From: Jaapia argillacea MUCL 33604
Lineage: Eukaryota > Basidiomycota > Agaricomycetes > Jaapiales > Jaapiaceae
Length of the DNA stretch: 64,000 nucleotides
Direction: 5' to 3'
Assembly: GCA_000697665.1 (NCBI GenBank)
Contig: KL197727.1
Location: 372,001 to 436,000 of the forward strand
The position numbers were made by a program, and so were the translations under genes. The notes below the pieces were generated by a model, which did no database searches, was not told the DNA's origin, and was given only the letters and a program-made list of their open reading frames with translations. Of this stretch, positions 10,669 to 22,216 are shown in pieces (positions within the stretch are counted from its first letter, which is position 1; every line of letters begins with the position of its first letter).

Positions 10669-13525
10669 TCACGACCATGTCGTGGGTCCAAAACCAACGT
10701 TCGGGTCTGGTGTGATGAGCGGGAGACCCATGGCATCTGCGGTGTTCATCCATGCAATGTTCCCCCACCAGTTGACATTAATGCCACCCTTGGGGAACAG
10801 AACACCGAAAAAGATGATGATGACACTGAGTGCGATTCCAGAGTCGAGCGCTGCGGACAGGATGTAGTTGTATCGCATCCACCATCTGAAATGGAAGCGA
10901 CGCATCCAGTATTGGAAGATGAAGCCGACAAGTGCCCAAGCGGAGTAATTGATGCCAGATGCTGGTGGGAGAGCGCCGACGCCAGCAAAAAAGACGGGCA
11001 TATTGATATATCTCCAGAATGAATGGGGATATCTTCGGGCGAGGAAGTAGAATGGGATGGGAGCGATGGCGCCGATGAGGAAGAAGTAGACGAGAGGATA
11101 GTACCTGGGTTGGTGTATTAGCTATGATGATAATGGTGCAAACTAAGAAAGGAGTACTCACAAGGCGCCATATGAGAAGAAACGTGAAGGGCCAATACCG
11201 CCCCAGATGAGGGAGGCAGTTGCAAAGGTGCGTGAGGAAGGGCAGATGAAGCCGTGTTTCTGGTCGGGAGAGCAGAAATCGGGGATATTGGAGAACATCC
11301 AAGTCTGAACGGCGATGACGACAACGCAGCAAATGCAAGTGGCGATCGTCTGAGCGATGAACATGATGCGGGGAGGAACCTTCATGTAGTGTCCGAGCTT
11401 CAAATCACCTGAGAAGGTGGTAGCCTGCTGAGTGGCGACGTAACCGTAGGTCTTGAAGATCATCATCGCAACTGGGCGTCCAGGGAGCATATAACCGATG
11501 AGCAACTCGACCAAGACGTGGATGGTGATTTGCTGGTTGGTGATAGCTTGAATCATCGAGGCGGGGAGGCAGAAGCACATCGACAACAACAACGCGAGGA
11601 TGTATGCCCAAACTGGGAGATGAGTATCCCAAACCGTGATCGCGACGACACCAGGGACGAATGCAATGGCGCCCAAGGCAGCGTACCACCAGTGTGGGAC
11701 TTCGGGGTAAGCTCGCATCAGGCGGGAATGTACATCTCGTTCGTCGCGAAGGGTACGACGGAATTGGCGGACGATGTCACGACGGTACCACACTGTAAAA
11801 TACGAACTGAGCAACATAATTCGAGGAATGGATCTTTGAGGCACAGAACTTACAGAAAACGTGGACGACAACGGCACTGAACACCGCAAACGAAGGCCCG
11901 TAGGAGACGGCGAATGTAGCCGATAGGAACATTGGCGAATAGTTCCTGTACTTCTCGACGTCGAATACACCATCCGTGACAATGGCCGTAGGGTCGTAAG
12001 GATTGCCAAAGCGGTCGAAAGACGTGATAGAAGACATGGGCAAGAACTTGGAGTAGAACGTATTCGTATCTGCAAAGGGGATGAGGAACTTGACAACGGG
12101 CGGGTGGGCGGAAATATACGAACAGTATACAATGGGAGTGATGATCCAGAAGAAAATGACGAACGACACAAATGTGTTCAATTCTGCCCACCACTAAATA
12201 GCCGAAGTTAGAACGAAGTGAACGGCGACGAAGAGAGGAACGTACAGGAGTGACGAGAGGACTTCCGATATATGAGATCATCGACCAGTCGAACGTGAAA
12301 AGTCCCAAACCGAGGCCGCTCACAGTGCCAAACAACTGATTGATGACAATGTTGTTCGGGGCGATCCAGCAAACCCAGTTGAAGACACTCAACCCGGTCC
12401 ACAAGTACCCTGGAACCCAATACCAAACGAAGCTGGAAATCGCAGCGAGAATGAAGAACTTCTCCCTGGACATATGCTTCGTCTCAGTCTTGCCGTAGTT
12501 CCTATGGAGGGTGTTGAAAAGTGCGGCGTTGACGAGAGCGCCGGGCCAGATCATACTGGAAGGCCAGACGACGAATTGTCGGATCATGCCAGCGAACGAG
12601 TAACCGATAAGTTGGGAAGAGAGGCAAAGGAGGAGCTGGTAAGCCACACTCCAGTTTTGGTTGTAGAAGAGACGTTGGGTCAGGATGACGTCCGAGGCGT
12701 ATGCGCCCATGGCTGAGACGTTAGCCATAACCGTGATGACTGTGTGCTCTTTTACATTGAAGGGACCCGGATTGAGGGTGAGGGAGTATCGGCCGATGCA
12801 GAAACGGTATCGGGGAAGGATGTATTCCAGGAGCTTGCCCGCGGGGAGCGAAGTCAACTGGACGACGAGGCCCGTCACAAATACGGAAGGATCTGCGGTA
12901 TTGTGAGCGAAGGGAGTCAAGGGGAAAGCGAAGTTCGCTTACATCGGAAGCTGAAGAATTGATTCAACCCGACGATGAGGATGGTGTAGATGACACCGAG
13001 GAACCACCTATTACCGGGGATGAGTAAAAGCTTCGATAAAATAAGAAGTAAAGTCGTACATTCGAACAGTGCTGACCGGCATGGTTGGGTCATCGACACT
13101 CGCTACAGCAGCTCGAACCTCTGGGTAGGGGGATTCACTGGGAAGCAGTTAGAATTCTGCGAATACGAAACTAGAAAAGGACACCAGAGTACATACTCGT
13201 TATATTGAACTTCGTCACCCTTGTAATCGGGCGCTGAGGTGGACACTCGATCACTAGAATCGGCTTGCGATTCCGAGTCGACGTCCGTGGTACCGGTGTA
13301 CCCGTGAGAGAAGGAGGTTCGTTTCTTCTCGTTGATTTCGAAAGAGTCGTGAGTGGAGGCGCTAGATGGTACAAGGGTGGATAGGTCGTAATTGGGATCG
13401 TTCAAATGCTCCATCACAACATCTTCGATATCTTGGGGTACATCGGGAACGGGCTTGCGGACCAAGAACTGAGGCAAGGAAGCAAGAACGCCGGTACTGG
13501 TAGCGGTGGGCTGCGTCGACTCCAT
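10669..13525 (-). CDS. OPT-family oligopeptide transporter
   Basis: This is a proton-coupled importer of small peptides, glutathione or related ligands at the plasma membrane. About 840 residues can be assembled. After a ~110-residue acidic cytosolic N-terminus the family signature appears across two introns (ESPYPEVRAAV, PTMPVSTVRMWFLG, GLNQFFSFRYPSVF). It is followed by about 14-16 hydrophobic segments, a conserved GPFNVKEHTVITVMAN loop and a C-terminal KGGINVNWWGNIAW loop, both typical of the PT (peptide) clade. I chose ATG 13525 (MESTQPTATS); an upstream in-frame ATG at 13609 would add 28 residues. The gene diverges from a TauD dioxygenase across 899 bp. The substrate is not readable from sequence. 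Confidence 0.92.
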
Positions 13526-14424
13526 CCTGTGGATCGACTCAAGCGACAAGGGGGAGGGGGTTAATGAACAGTCGTATCGCTGAGGGGAGGGGGATCGCAG
13601 GTAAGACACGTTCTACCGCCCCTTGCCCTTTTGTAAAGGCTCGCTTAATGCAGTCATGGTATAGGACGCGAACGATTCCGGAAATGGTACCTAGGTGGGC
13701 TAGGATACGAATTTCTGGAACACGGGGTCCAACACAATAAGGTTGGGAAATGGTGGCCGTTATCATTACAAAAGCCGTGGGCTCAAGCAAAGCCACAAAA
13801 AATCGCTTGGACCTCTGGAAACATACCTGATGGTGGTATGAGCGGGCTCATTCGAACAAGGTGGATTCCCCCTTCTCAAGCGATATGAAAGCGAGGAGAA
13901 ATCGCTGGCAAAGACGAAACACGAGGCAGCACAAAGTCGCCCGCAAAGTGTTAGCAAAGGTACGATGCTGGATTTGGTAGGCACAGCGCCCGAGGAACCG
14001 GTCTGGAGACGAATGGAGCTAGCCCGAGGTAAATTGTCGAGCACGAGGTACGTCAAGAAGCACTATTGTCTGTCTCAGTTTATTGTTTGTGTGTGACATG
14101 TCTGAGATTTGAGGACAATAGACAAAGTTTGGAAGATCGGTGTAGATCAACGTTGGATCAAATCCACGTAAGCTTAGATATCCGATTATCATCTGTGGTC
14201 TCGTGTTTGGCCCTGCAAAAGTCAATCTTATCTCTTCGACTCCCACCCGCATCCCATCGTCGACGACGTCTGTAATATTTATGGCTCCCAATGGCGTATT
14301 CGGAAGTCCGTATGGCGACTGTTCGTTGTCTTATTTATGTAGACAACACCTGTGGAATGCACAGACAACAGTTGGAGACCTCCCATCTCTCGCTAGTGAA
14401 CAATAGACGCTCAATAAGCTCGTC
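13526..14424. promoter_or_regulatory. Shared upstream region of OPT transporter and TauD dioxygenase
   Basis: These 899 bp separate divergent start codons, and no gene was recognised inside. It must hold both promoters. I looked for nitrogen, sulfur and pH regulator motifs by eye and saw no convincing cluster. Confidence 0.45.
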
Positions 14425-15914
14425 ATGTCAACAGTCCAGACAATCACGACACAGCTTGCGGAGACTACTCCTTCCTTAACGTTGCGACCCTCGCCGGACT
14501 CCGACGACAAAAAATCCCAGAATCCAGAGTCATCAGAAGAGCCTTATCGCTACTCCCACCTCCTCCCCCACTTTTCCCAGGATCGATACCCTCCTCTGAC
14601 TCCCTTCGAACATGTTGATCCAGGACTCCGAGCCCTCTCTCATCCCGATCCTCGTGCCTTCTTGAATGGCGCAACCAGCGTCGTGGAATTGACCCCGCGT
14701 CTTGGAACGGAGATCCGGGGACTTAATCTCTCCGGATTAGATAGCGCCGGCAGGGATCAGCTGGCTCTCGAGGTTCGTCCAGCCTCCATTCTACACCTAC
14801 TCTCTTTGGCTTAAGCCTGTCTATATGATGTAAAATTTACCATTCGCCGTTCATACTAGGTCGCTCGACGTGGTTTGGTCGTCTTCCGGAACCAGGAAGA
14901 CTTTATCGATAGTGGGCCCGACGCTTACCTTGAATGGGGCAGGCACTTTGGCAGGCAAGTCCTATAATATCTTGTCTCAGATGTGTATTCTTAAACATGT
15001 CTCGACGTGATATGACCATCTGTGGCCTAACTACCGCTGTGATTTCGGATCTTTAGACTCCATATCCATCCAACTTCGGGTCATCCCCAAGGTTATCCTC
15101 AGGTCCATCTGGTGTATAGGTACGCTGATCCGGTGGCTGCTCCGTCCTTGTTCGGGTCCTCATTGGTTATCGGTCCATAGGGATGCTAACGCGACATACA
15201 ATTATGAGCGTGACGACTCCATCACTACGACAGTCTGGCACTCGGACGTATCCTACGAGCTTCAGCCACCCGGCTTGACCACATTTTTCCTTCTCGCCCA
15301 ACCTACCACAGGAGGGGATACCCTTTTCGCGTCGCAAGTGTGGACCCTCAAGAAACTTTCACCTCCCTTCGTCGCTTTCCTTCGCACCTTGAAAGCCGTT
15401 CATTCTGGTGTTGAGCAAGCCAACTTTTCCCGCAGCGGAAAGCGGGGAGGCATCGTGAGGAGGGAACCGGTCGAGAATGTCCACCCTGTTGTTCGCCGTC
15501 ACCCCGTCACTGGCGAGGAAGCCCTATACGTCAACAGGCAATTCACAAGGAGGATTGTTGGATTGAAGCGGGAGGAATCTGGTTAGAATATTTACCTCAT
15601 CCTTCGCCTCGTTCCGCCTGCTAACCTTCTTAATTATAGACTTGATCCTCAACTTCTTGTATGACCATATTGACAAGAGTGGGGACAGTCAAGCACGTGT
15701 CAAATGGGAACCCGGCACTGTTGTCCTATGGGATAACAGAGTCACCGCTCACGTTAGTGCCCCCTTTTCCTTTGAATTCACTCCCTGATCATTCGTCAAT
15801 CAGTCTGCCCTACTTGACTATGGAGAGTCAAAGCAACGGCGACACGGCGCCCGCATCACCCCCCAGGCTGAGCGCCCAATTCCCGCTCTGGAGGGACTGG
15901 ATCTCACCGCTTAA
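14425..15914 (+). CDS. TauD/TfdA-family Fe(II)/2-oxoglutarate-dependent dioxygenase
   Basis: Enzymes of this family oxidise taurine, other sulfonates, alkyl sulfates or similar small acids, using 2-oxoglutarate and oxygen. In fungi JLP1-like members release sulfite for sulfur supply. Exons join through the segments LEVARRGLVVFRNQEDF, GRHFGRLHIHPTSGHPQGYP, DANATYNYERDDSI and TTVWHSDVSYELQPPG, to RRHGARITPQAERP and LEGLDLTA. The iron-binding triad is visible as HSD and the distal His of NRVTAHSALLD. The RRHGARI stretch supplies the Arg for 2-oxoglutarate. One intron (14955-15056) has a GC donor. The start MSTVQTITTQ follows a stop-rich region. The exact substrate is unknown. Confidence 0.9.
14955..15056 (+). 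other. GC-AG intron in the TauD dioxygenase gene
   Basis: The exon ends GGCAG and the intron begins GCAAGT, a perfect match to the non-canonical GC donor consensus. It ends CTTTAG. This join restores HFGRLHIHPTSGH, the conserved family sequence; the nearest GT donor breaks the frame. Confidence 0.75.
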
Positions 15915-16497
15915 ACTATGCTCAAGAGCCAAAGATGTATGGAGTTACGTTGTAGTCCGCTCTTTCCACTAGTCCTCCCCCGTGGTGATTTGCAATAAAC
16001 TCCACGGTCCCCAAGGATCCACAATCTCAAGCAAGAGAAGTCAGTGCTTATCGCGCAACCGCAACAATTGGCATGGCGTGTTTTAGAACCAACTTTGTTT
16101 TATGAACCACGGAAAATGAGGCTACGTCGTGGTTGCACTACTATAATATGAAAGAACGAACGAACGACTTTAGAGCTTTGAGATAAGGGCACATGACGAT
16201 TCGAATTTGAAGTTGGAGGTTCGATTGGCAGAGGACGCCGTCACTTTGAAGATGCTATGGACACACAATCAGTCAGCTTGATATTGACGCCCACAGCCTA
16301 GGAGGCTCACCTTGGGAAATCCACTGAGCATTCCCACTAGCAATGGTCTCCGTAACCCCATCCAATAGGCCTGGGGGGTGGTTCACCTTCTATCCGGACC
16401 AGATGACCCGTCGAAACAACACATTGGAGAGCCTCTTCGACCAACGACAGCCCCTCAGCCATGGTTTAACTTTAGCGGGCTACGGTTCTCGCAAAAA
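15915..16497. other. Intergenic, nothing recognised
   Basis: This stretch is 3' of the TauD gene. No coding signal, repeat or RNA gene was recognised. Confidence 0.45.
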
Positions 16498-17690
16498 TTA
16501 ATTGCATCGCGGTGAGGACCGTGCAAATGTTGTAGGTTGGGTGAAAGACCTTCGCGAGAAACCCGAGGTCGTTGGTTTACGCAAGGTTAGCCACAAATCT
16601 TGGATGGAGGGATGGCGTCGCAACAAACGATTGATATATCGGAGGAAAGGAGGTTCTGACGAGTGACTGAGAGGAATTCGGTCCCGTGGCCACTGTACAG
16701 CACGCCCTCGCACGGTATTCCCAAGGAATGTGATGACAGGGGGCACCAGTGGCCAACTATCGTAGATTTCATACAGCTAGATAGCAACGACCTCCAAACA
16801 CTGGCCACGCTCCAACATCGAAACAGTTCCGGAAGGCGAGACGGCGCCGAGATGGAGAATATCAGGGAAATCGCTCGACAACGCTCGATCACAATCGATA
16901 GTGGCGATTGTTAAAGAGTTTAGGAAAGACCATGAGTTGGACTGTCTTGAAGGAAATTTCCAGAAAGTGTAGCATAGGCATCGGACTGATCATATTAAAT
17001 CCTCGAGGGAGGGTGATTTGTTGATGTCTTCGTCTGAAAGGTCCTAACTTGAAGGTACTTCAAGGCGGCGTAGGTTTGTCAAGTTAAACAACTACAGGAA
17101 ATGAGGATTAGTCAGGACTGGGCCATACGACTTCGGGCTCGGCTGAATTGAAACCGAGGTGATGCAGGGGAGGTGGTTGAGCGGAGCGACTTGGGGCTTG
17201 GGACACTAGTGCCACAACATATCCCAAGTTGTATCAGGAGAGTAACACGGCTCCAGTTGAAGGACTGCAAATTCGGCATACACTTCAAATGCGGATGTCT
17301 AAGATAGTCGCAGAATGAGATGCTGATCGTCCTGTGCTGCAGGTAGGAGGGAATCATGATGGCGTTGAAGTAGCGGCAGGTCATCCTCAGCGATATGAGA
17401 TCGCTCAACAGAATCGAGAACGAATCCAACTAGGATAGCTCCGCAGTAAGACATTGAATCAACAACGGGCCGAGCTCAAAACTGGATGGAGAGCGGCGCC
17501 GTATCGTAATGGTCGTCATCTGAAAGTATCGGGATTGATGTTGGGTCGACAGCGGGGCAGACTTCCAATTCGTGAAACCGTCAGAATGGTGTTCAGCAAC
17601 TGTAATTGGGTTTCGCAGTGGGTGAACAAAAGTGGAAATGAAGGTGAAAGAAGCTTGGATGTCATTGTAATTGCAAATGAGAATTACCAA
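16498..17690 (-). pseudogene. Possible F-box/leucine-rich-repeat-like gene, probably worn
   Basis: Pieces on the minus strand resemble basidiomycete F-box proteins. A segment like LSDLISLRMTCRYFNAIMIP (helix with the SLR.TCR motif) is followed by LRR-like LFNLTNLRRLEVPSS and, further on, RHPSIQDLWLTLRK. One clean intron can be placed near 17088-17124 (branch CTGACTAAT, acceptor CTGTAG). I could not chain the pieces into one open frame: the F-box-like part is preceded directly by a stop codon, and several stops lie between 17088 and 16892. It may be a decayed member of the large fungal F-box family, a gene with unusual introns, or a chance resemblance. Confidence 0.33.
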
Positions 17691-17757
17691 CGAGTCCTGA
17701 CTTTGACCGTCGACAACGTCGACGTGTTCCCACCACCTCCAGCTTCATGGTCCAAAA

Positions 17758-19599
17758 ATGCGAGCATCAGCGACCCATCACATCGTCTTCTCTGCTATCT
17801 GTATTCTTATTCTCAAAGAGCTGAATGGAGTTGTTACAGAACCTTACATGGTACGTTCACACCTTTCCAATTTATGACGCACCATAGCTAACGAGGTGGT
17901 AAGGACGAGCCTTTCCACGTCCCTCAGGCACAGGCATACTGTAGGGGTGAATGGTCGGCATGGAATCCCAAGATAACCACCCCACCAGGATTGTACGCCG
18001 GCATTATCTTGTTGCCCTTTATACGGTGTTGAGCTGGCGCTTCGTTTTCAGATACATCCTCAGTGTTATCCTCAAGAAAGCGTTCTTGTTCAAGTGCAAC
18101 CTTTCCATGCTTCGCCTTACGCCAATGTTGACGCTCCTTATCCTCCCTGTCGCTCTGACTCGTCTACTCTGTTACCACCAACGCACACGATCACCCTCTT
18201 CTATCCTTACACCGACATTCGAAGCTGTTGTCTTGTCAGCCTTTCCAATTGTCTGGTTCTTCGGTTTCCTCTATTACACTGAAGTCCCGAGTGTCCTCTT
18301 CGTGGTATCAACGGTTGTCGCAGCATCCCAAGGGAGACATTGGTTGGCAGCATTGGTACGTTATTACATGTTGGTGGTGCAGTGCTTGGTGTCCGAGGCT
18401 AATGAAGCGCAAGGATGGCAGTTAGGGCTCATAAGCTGCACTTTCCGTCAAACGAACGTTGTTTGGGTACTATATGCGTATGCATCTAGCCAACTCATGT
18501 ACCTAAGGTTTCGCAGAGCGGATCCTGATGCACCACCTCCAGCAAAGCTCCATGACGCCCCGGCATTGACAGCCGGACCAGGTGTGTGCATTTTAGTTTC
18601 ATGAAGGATCGCCGTGTTAATTTGATGTGATCTCCGTTCCTCAGATGACCTCCTTCGATCTTTCATTTCTGCACCGAAGATCGTACTCGATATTCTTCCG
18701 TCATTTGTTCCTTACGCCCTGGTTGTGGCTTTATTTGGAGCCTTCGTCGTATGGAACGAAGGAATTGTTTTGGGTCAGAGCTTAATTTCCTATCGGAACT
18801 CAGAGACACTTACACTTGTCGTCAGGCGACAAGTCGAACCACATACCATCTTTCCATGTTCCTCAGCTTTACTACTTCCTGGGATTCTTCACGGCATTCG
18901 CTTGGCCCGTCCTTATTAGCGGCCTCGGTGGACCGTTGAGTCTCCTACGCGAAGTACGGCTGAGAATGTTCGGGAGCAACAGGTGTGTACGGTCATCGAA
19001 CAATTTCATCACGGGTCTTACTTGCTATGTTTAGACGCACGCTGGTTACTGCACTCATCTCGGCTGCCATGGTCATGAGCATCAAACTCTTCACGTGAGT
19101 TAGCTCTTTCAGAGCTGCGCACCCAAGATTTGACTCGTACCTCCAGCATTCACCACCCCTTCTTGCTATCGGACAATCGACACTATACCTTTTATGTCTG
19201 GCGTCGATTATTCCTTGTGCACCCAGCGGTTCCCTACCTGCTAGTTCCCATATATGTTGCCTGCGCATGGGCGTGGTTTCTGCGTGTTGGTATGTCCCCC
19301 GTCTCGCTCCACCAGGAGCTCTGTGGAAACTCAAATTCATACACCTCTTGACAGGTCAAGACCAAACTCTACTGCAGACTCTCATCCTACCCGTTTGCGT
19401 GCTGCCCACACTCTTGCCCACTCCACTGCTGGAACCTCGGTACTTTCTCATACCTTACATCCTGCTGAGGTCACAAGTTGTCGATGTCCCTACGTGGGGT
19501 GTCATCTTGGAGGGGGCGTGGTATGCGGCCATCAACGCGGTGACAATGTGGATCTTCTTGTACAAGGAGCGACCAGGCGTTGGCCGGTTTATGTGGTAG
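17758..19599 (+). CDS. ALG10: ALG10/DIE2 dolichyl-phosphoglucose alpha-1,2-glucosyltransferase
   Basis: The enzyme adds the last, terminal glucose to the dolichol-linked N-glycan precursor in the ER lumen, the step that makes it a good oligosaccharyltransferase substrate. Exon 1 (17758-17850) encodes MRASATHH and a first membrane helix. Exon 2 starts with the catalytic-loop signature [13 protein letters not shown] and reads on to [12 protein letters not shown]. Later exons give multiple hydrophobic spans, [25 protein letters not shown], the conserved [18 protein letters not shown] and the end [16 protein letters not shown]. All hallmarks of the family are present. About eight introns are needed, all GT..AG. 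The start codon restores an N-terminal signal-anchor helix. Confidence 0.93.
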
Positions 19600-19866
19600 T
19601 CAAGTTTTCGCTCCCCTCATCGAGGTCATCCATGCTTGCGGCGGCTGGTTTAGAACAAACGTGGGAAAAGGTGCTTCTTTGGATCCTAGTTACCACGTAT
19701 GGCAATTACGCAAACAACACGTAAATAAACAAGTTGAAGTTCATACGGTGGCTCGGACTTTAGCTGGTATTTCCCCTCTGCGTTCCCTCTATACGACCCC
19801 TGCTACGACTCGCTATTTCGCTGGCCATCCTGATCAACACCTCTATTCTACATTTTTAACGACTTT

Positions 19867-21984
19867 ATGTCCACTTCTTCCAGTGCCTCAGCGCCAGTGC
19901 GCACTTCCACTCGGACGAGGAGCTCAATCCGCCACTCCTTGACCCTCGCTTCCGTCGGGAAGGCATTGTCAGATGTTATGAACAAGTCTGATGCGAAAGA
20001 AGGGGGCGAGAAGGGCGTCAAGAAGTCGAGGGACTCTGCGTCGAGGAGAGTGAGTGCGATTGGTCTTGTGAGCGGAGATTCGGACAAGGAGGCACCCTCC
20101 AAGCGAGTGGACTCTCCGGATGCCAAGACCATCACCCGGAAGACTCGTTCGATGACTGCGTCGAAAGCACCTTCCTCGTCATCGGATGAACAGGGAGGGA
20201 AAGGGGTTGGTCGCTCTAGCCCCCATAGTTTGGCACCCACTCGCTCCTCTTCCCTCCGAGTGAAGAAAGCTCCCGCCTCGTCCGCCTTGCCTAAATATCG
20301 TCCCAAGTCGGCCATTCTTGAGCCCATCCAAGAGCCTGCCTCGCCAACTCGCAAAGGTGTGAGACGGCGCCTGAGCAGCTCCGACTCTGACGACGACAAG
20401 GACGGCTCTCAGAAGGACGATGAAGTACCACCATCCCCTTCGAGTAGGTCGAGCCGCCCAATTAGCCCGATTCCCAAACGATCTGCGCTCCAGGTCAATC
20501 TCACGACTGCCATCAATGTCACTCCTTCCACCCCTCCCAAGAAGAAAGCTACCCCCTCGATTCGTCCACCTTCACCTACCAAAAGCTCCCCCACTCGTCC
20601 AGGGAAGTCGGGAAAACCTTCAGAGAATATCCCTTCTAAACCGCTACCTCGGCCACCCTCGTCTGCTTCTTCCTCCGGCTCTGCTCGAACTCCTCAGGCC
20701 CCTACCACACCCACATCGACTCTACGAAATGCGTTCGGCCTAGGTCACCGTGCGGCACCACGCCAACAACAAACCACGTCAGCTCCGAGTCCACTGCGTA
20801 AGGCAATGGATCTTACTCGAGAGTCCCCTCCTCCGAAGTCGAGAACTGGCAAACAGCGAAATGGCAGCACGGGTAGCAACATGACGGTCACTCCAACTCA
20901 AACGCCGACTTGCGACACTAGCACGGACAGTTTAGACGCCGATGATGTCGAATTCTTACTCTCTGCTGTCATATCTCCCACCGCTCCTACTCCAGCTATG
21001 CCGCGTCTGCGCGTTCCGGGTCTTCGACAGGGCCAAGGCGGTCCTCCTGAGACTCCTTGCCGCTCCAACCTGCCATCACGCTCTCAACTTTCATACCTAT
21101 CCCCTGCTCCACCATCCAGCGACAACTCCCCGCTGCTGCTACGCCCCTCAAAGAATGACCGCGGATCCATCTTATCCTGGGAGCAACTGGCGTACGAGAG
21201 TTCCAAGACATTAGACGATGGCGAGATTGAGACCATGATTGCCGATATTTCCGCACCGTTTCTCGGTGCAGCTTCTCCTACACCAAGCTCGATTCAGTTG
21301 GATGTTCCTGAGAGCCCTACACTGAGTGCGATGCCATCACCTGGTGGGTTTGGCTCTATCTCGCAGATTCTACTGCCAGATGTGACACCATCACCTGCAG
21401 TGCACACTACGCAGTCGCAATTATTCGACAGCGTATCGTCGGATGTACCTTCCGTGGACGCCGCGCTTGTAACACTCTTACGGTTACAACTGGCGTCGGC
21501 GGAGAAGCTCGCGAAGGAAAGGATGTCCCGCATCGAGAGTCTGGAGGGCCAGGTTCGAGGAGGGAAGGAATCACGACTTCGCGAAGAGGAGGAAATGTCA
21601 CGACATGTGACTGAGTTGGAGGAGAAGTTGCAGGGGACTCTGCAGGCGAAGGAGAAGGTCATCGAGGAGAAAGAGTCCTACATCGTTTCACTGGAGGATC
21701 AGCTTCGACACGACCAAGCTTACCGAGACCAAGCCGTCGAGCAGGCCGTTATTGAAGCTCACGAGAAAGCGCAGGCAGCGCAGGTCGCTGCTTTGAGTGT
21801 GGAGAAACAGAGGTGGGAAGTAGCCACAGTTGCGGAGCGGACTGCATTGGAGTGGGCTTCCGTACGAGATGTTGCTGAAGGAGAGCTCGAGTTTCTACGA
21901 GCGACGAGGGAGACATTGACTGTCCTCCTTGCTGGACTTGACAACGATCAACGGCAGCTTGAGAGCTGTTACATTCTAGTATGA
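19867..21984 (+). CDS. Ser/Pro-rich disordered protein with C-terminal coiled coil, unknown function
   Basis: This is a single intronless frame of 705 residues. Residues 1-520 are rich in Ser, Pro, Thr, Lys and Arg, with many SP/TP sites (for example SPTRKGVRRRLSSSDSDDD, PPKKKATPSIRPPSPTKSS), and look disordered and phosphorylated. Residues ~540-700 form a long heptad-like coiled coil starting at LLRLQLASAEKLAKERMSR. Basic patches suggest DNA, microtubule or nuclear association, but no known domain was recognised. A small 3' intron could extend the coil, as the frame ends in the middle of heptads (DNDQRQLESCYILV). It follows ALG10 on the same strand with a 267-bp gap. Confidence 0.75.
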   Translation: MSTSSSASAPVRTSTRTRSSIRHSLTLASVGKALSDVMNKSDAKEGGEKGVKKSRDSASRRVSAIGLVSGDSDKEAPSKRVDSPDAKTITRKTRSMTASKAPSSSSDEQGGKGVGRSSPHSLAPTRSSSLRVKKAPASSALPKYRPKSAILEPIQEPASPTRKGVRRRLSSSDSDDDKDGSQKDDEVPPSPSSRSSRPISPIPKRSALQVNLTTAINVTPSTPPKKKATPSIRPPSPTKSSPTRPGKSGKPSENIPSKPLPRPPSSASSSGSARTPQAPTTPTSTLRNAFGLGHRAAPRQQQTTSAPSPLRKAMDLTRESPPPKSRTGKQRNGSTGSNMTVTPTQTPTCDTSTDSLDADDVEFLLSAVISPTAPTPAMPRLRVPGLRQGQGGPPETPCRSNLPSRSQLSYLSPAPPSSDNSPLLLRPSKNDRGSILSWEQLAYESSKTLDDGEIETMIADISAPFLGAASPTPSSIQLDVPESPTLSAMPSPGGFGSISQILLPDVTPSPAVHTTQSQLFDSVSSDVPSVDAALVTLLRLQLASAEKLAKERMSRIESLEGQVRGGKESRLREEEEMSRHVTELEEKLQGTLQAKEKVIEEKESYIVSLEDQLRHDQAYRDQAVEQAVIEAHEKAQAAQVAALSVEKQRWEVATVAERTALEWASVRDVAEGELEFLRATRETLTVLLAGLDNDQRQLESCYILV

Positions 21985-22216
21985 CTTATGATTTCAGTGA
22001 GTGGTGACGCGATACCTCGACTTGGACGTTTCCTCACCATGTTTTAGGGATCTTCATGTGATGCTATCCCTCTTGACACTTGTAATTGTAAACATATCAC
22101 GTATCGCGACGCATAATTATCCGCTACCATGTGTAGTTACGAGTGATATACAAAACAGTTCATAAGATTATGGGTACAGGCAAAACGGGAGAAAAGCTGT
22201 TAAAAACATATAAATT

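Noticed and set aside
10778-11338. Long frames opposite or out of phase with the OPT gene
   Set aside because: They are alternate frames of the transporter exons; the OPT frame alone has membrane helices and family motifs.
17454-17891. 145-codon plus-strand frame overlapping the start of ALG10
   Set aside because: It runs in another frame than the ALG10 first exon and has no homology. The ALG10 splice model explains this DNA.
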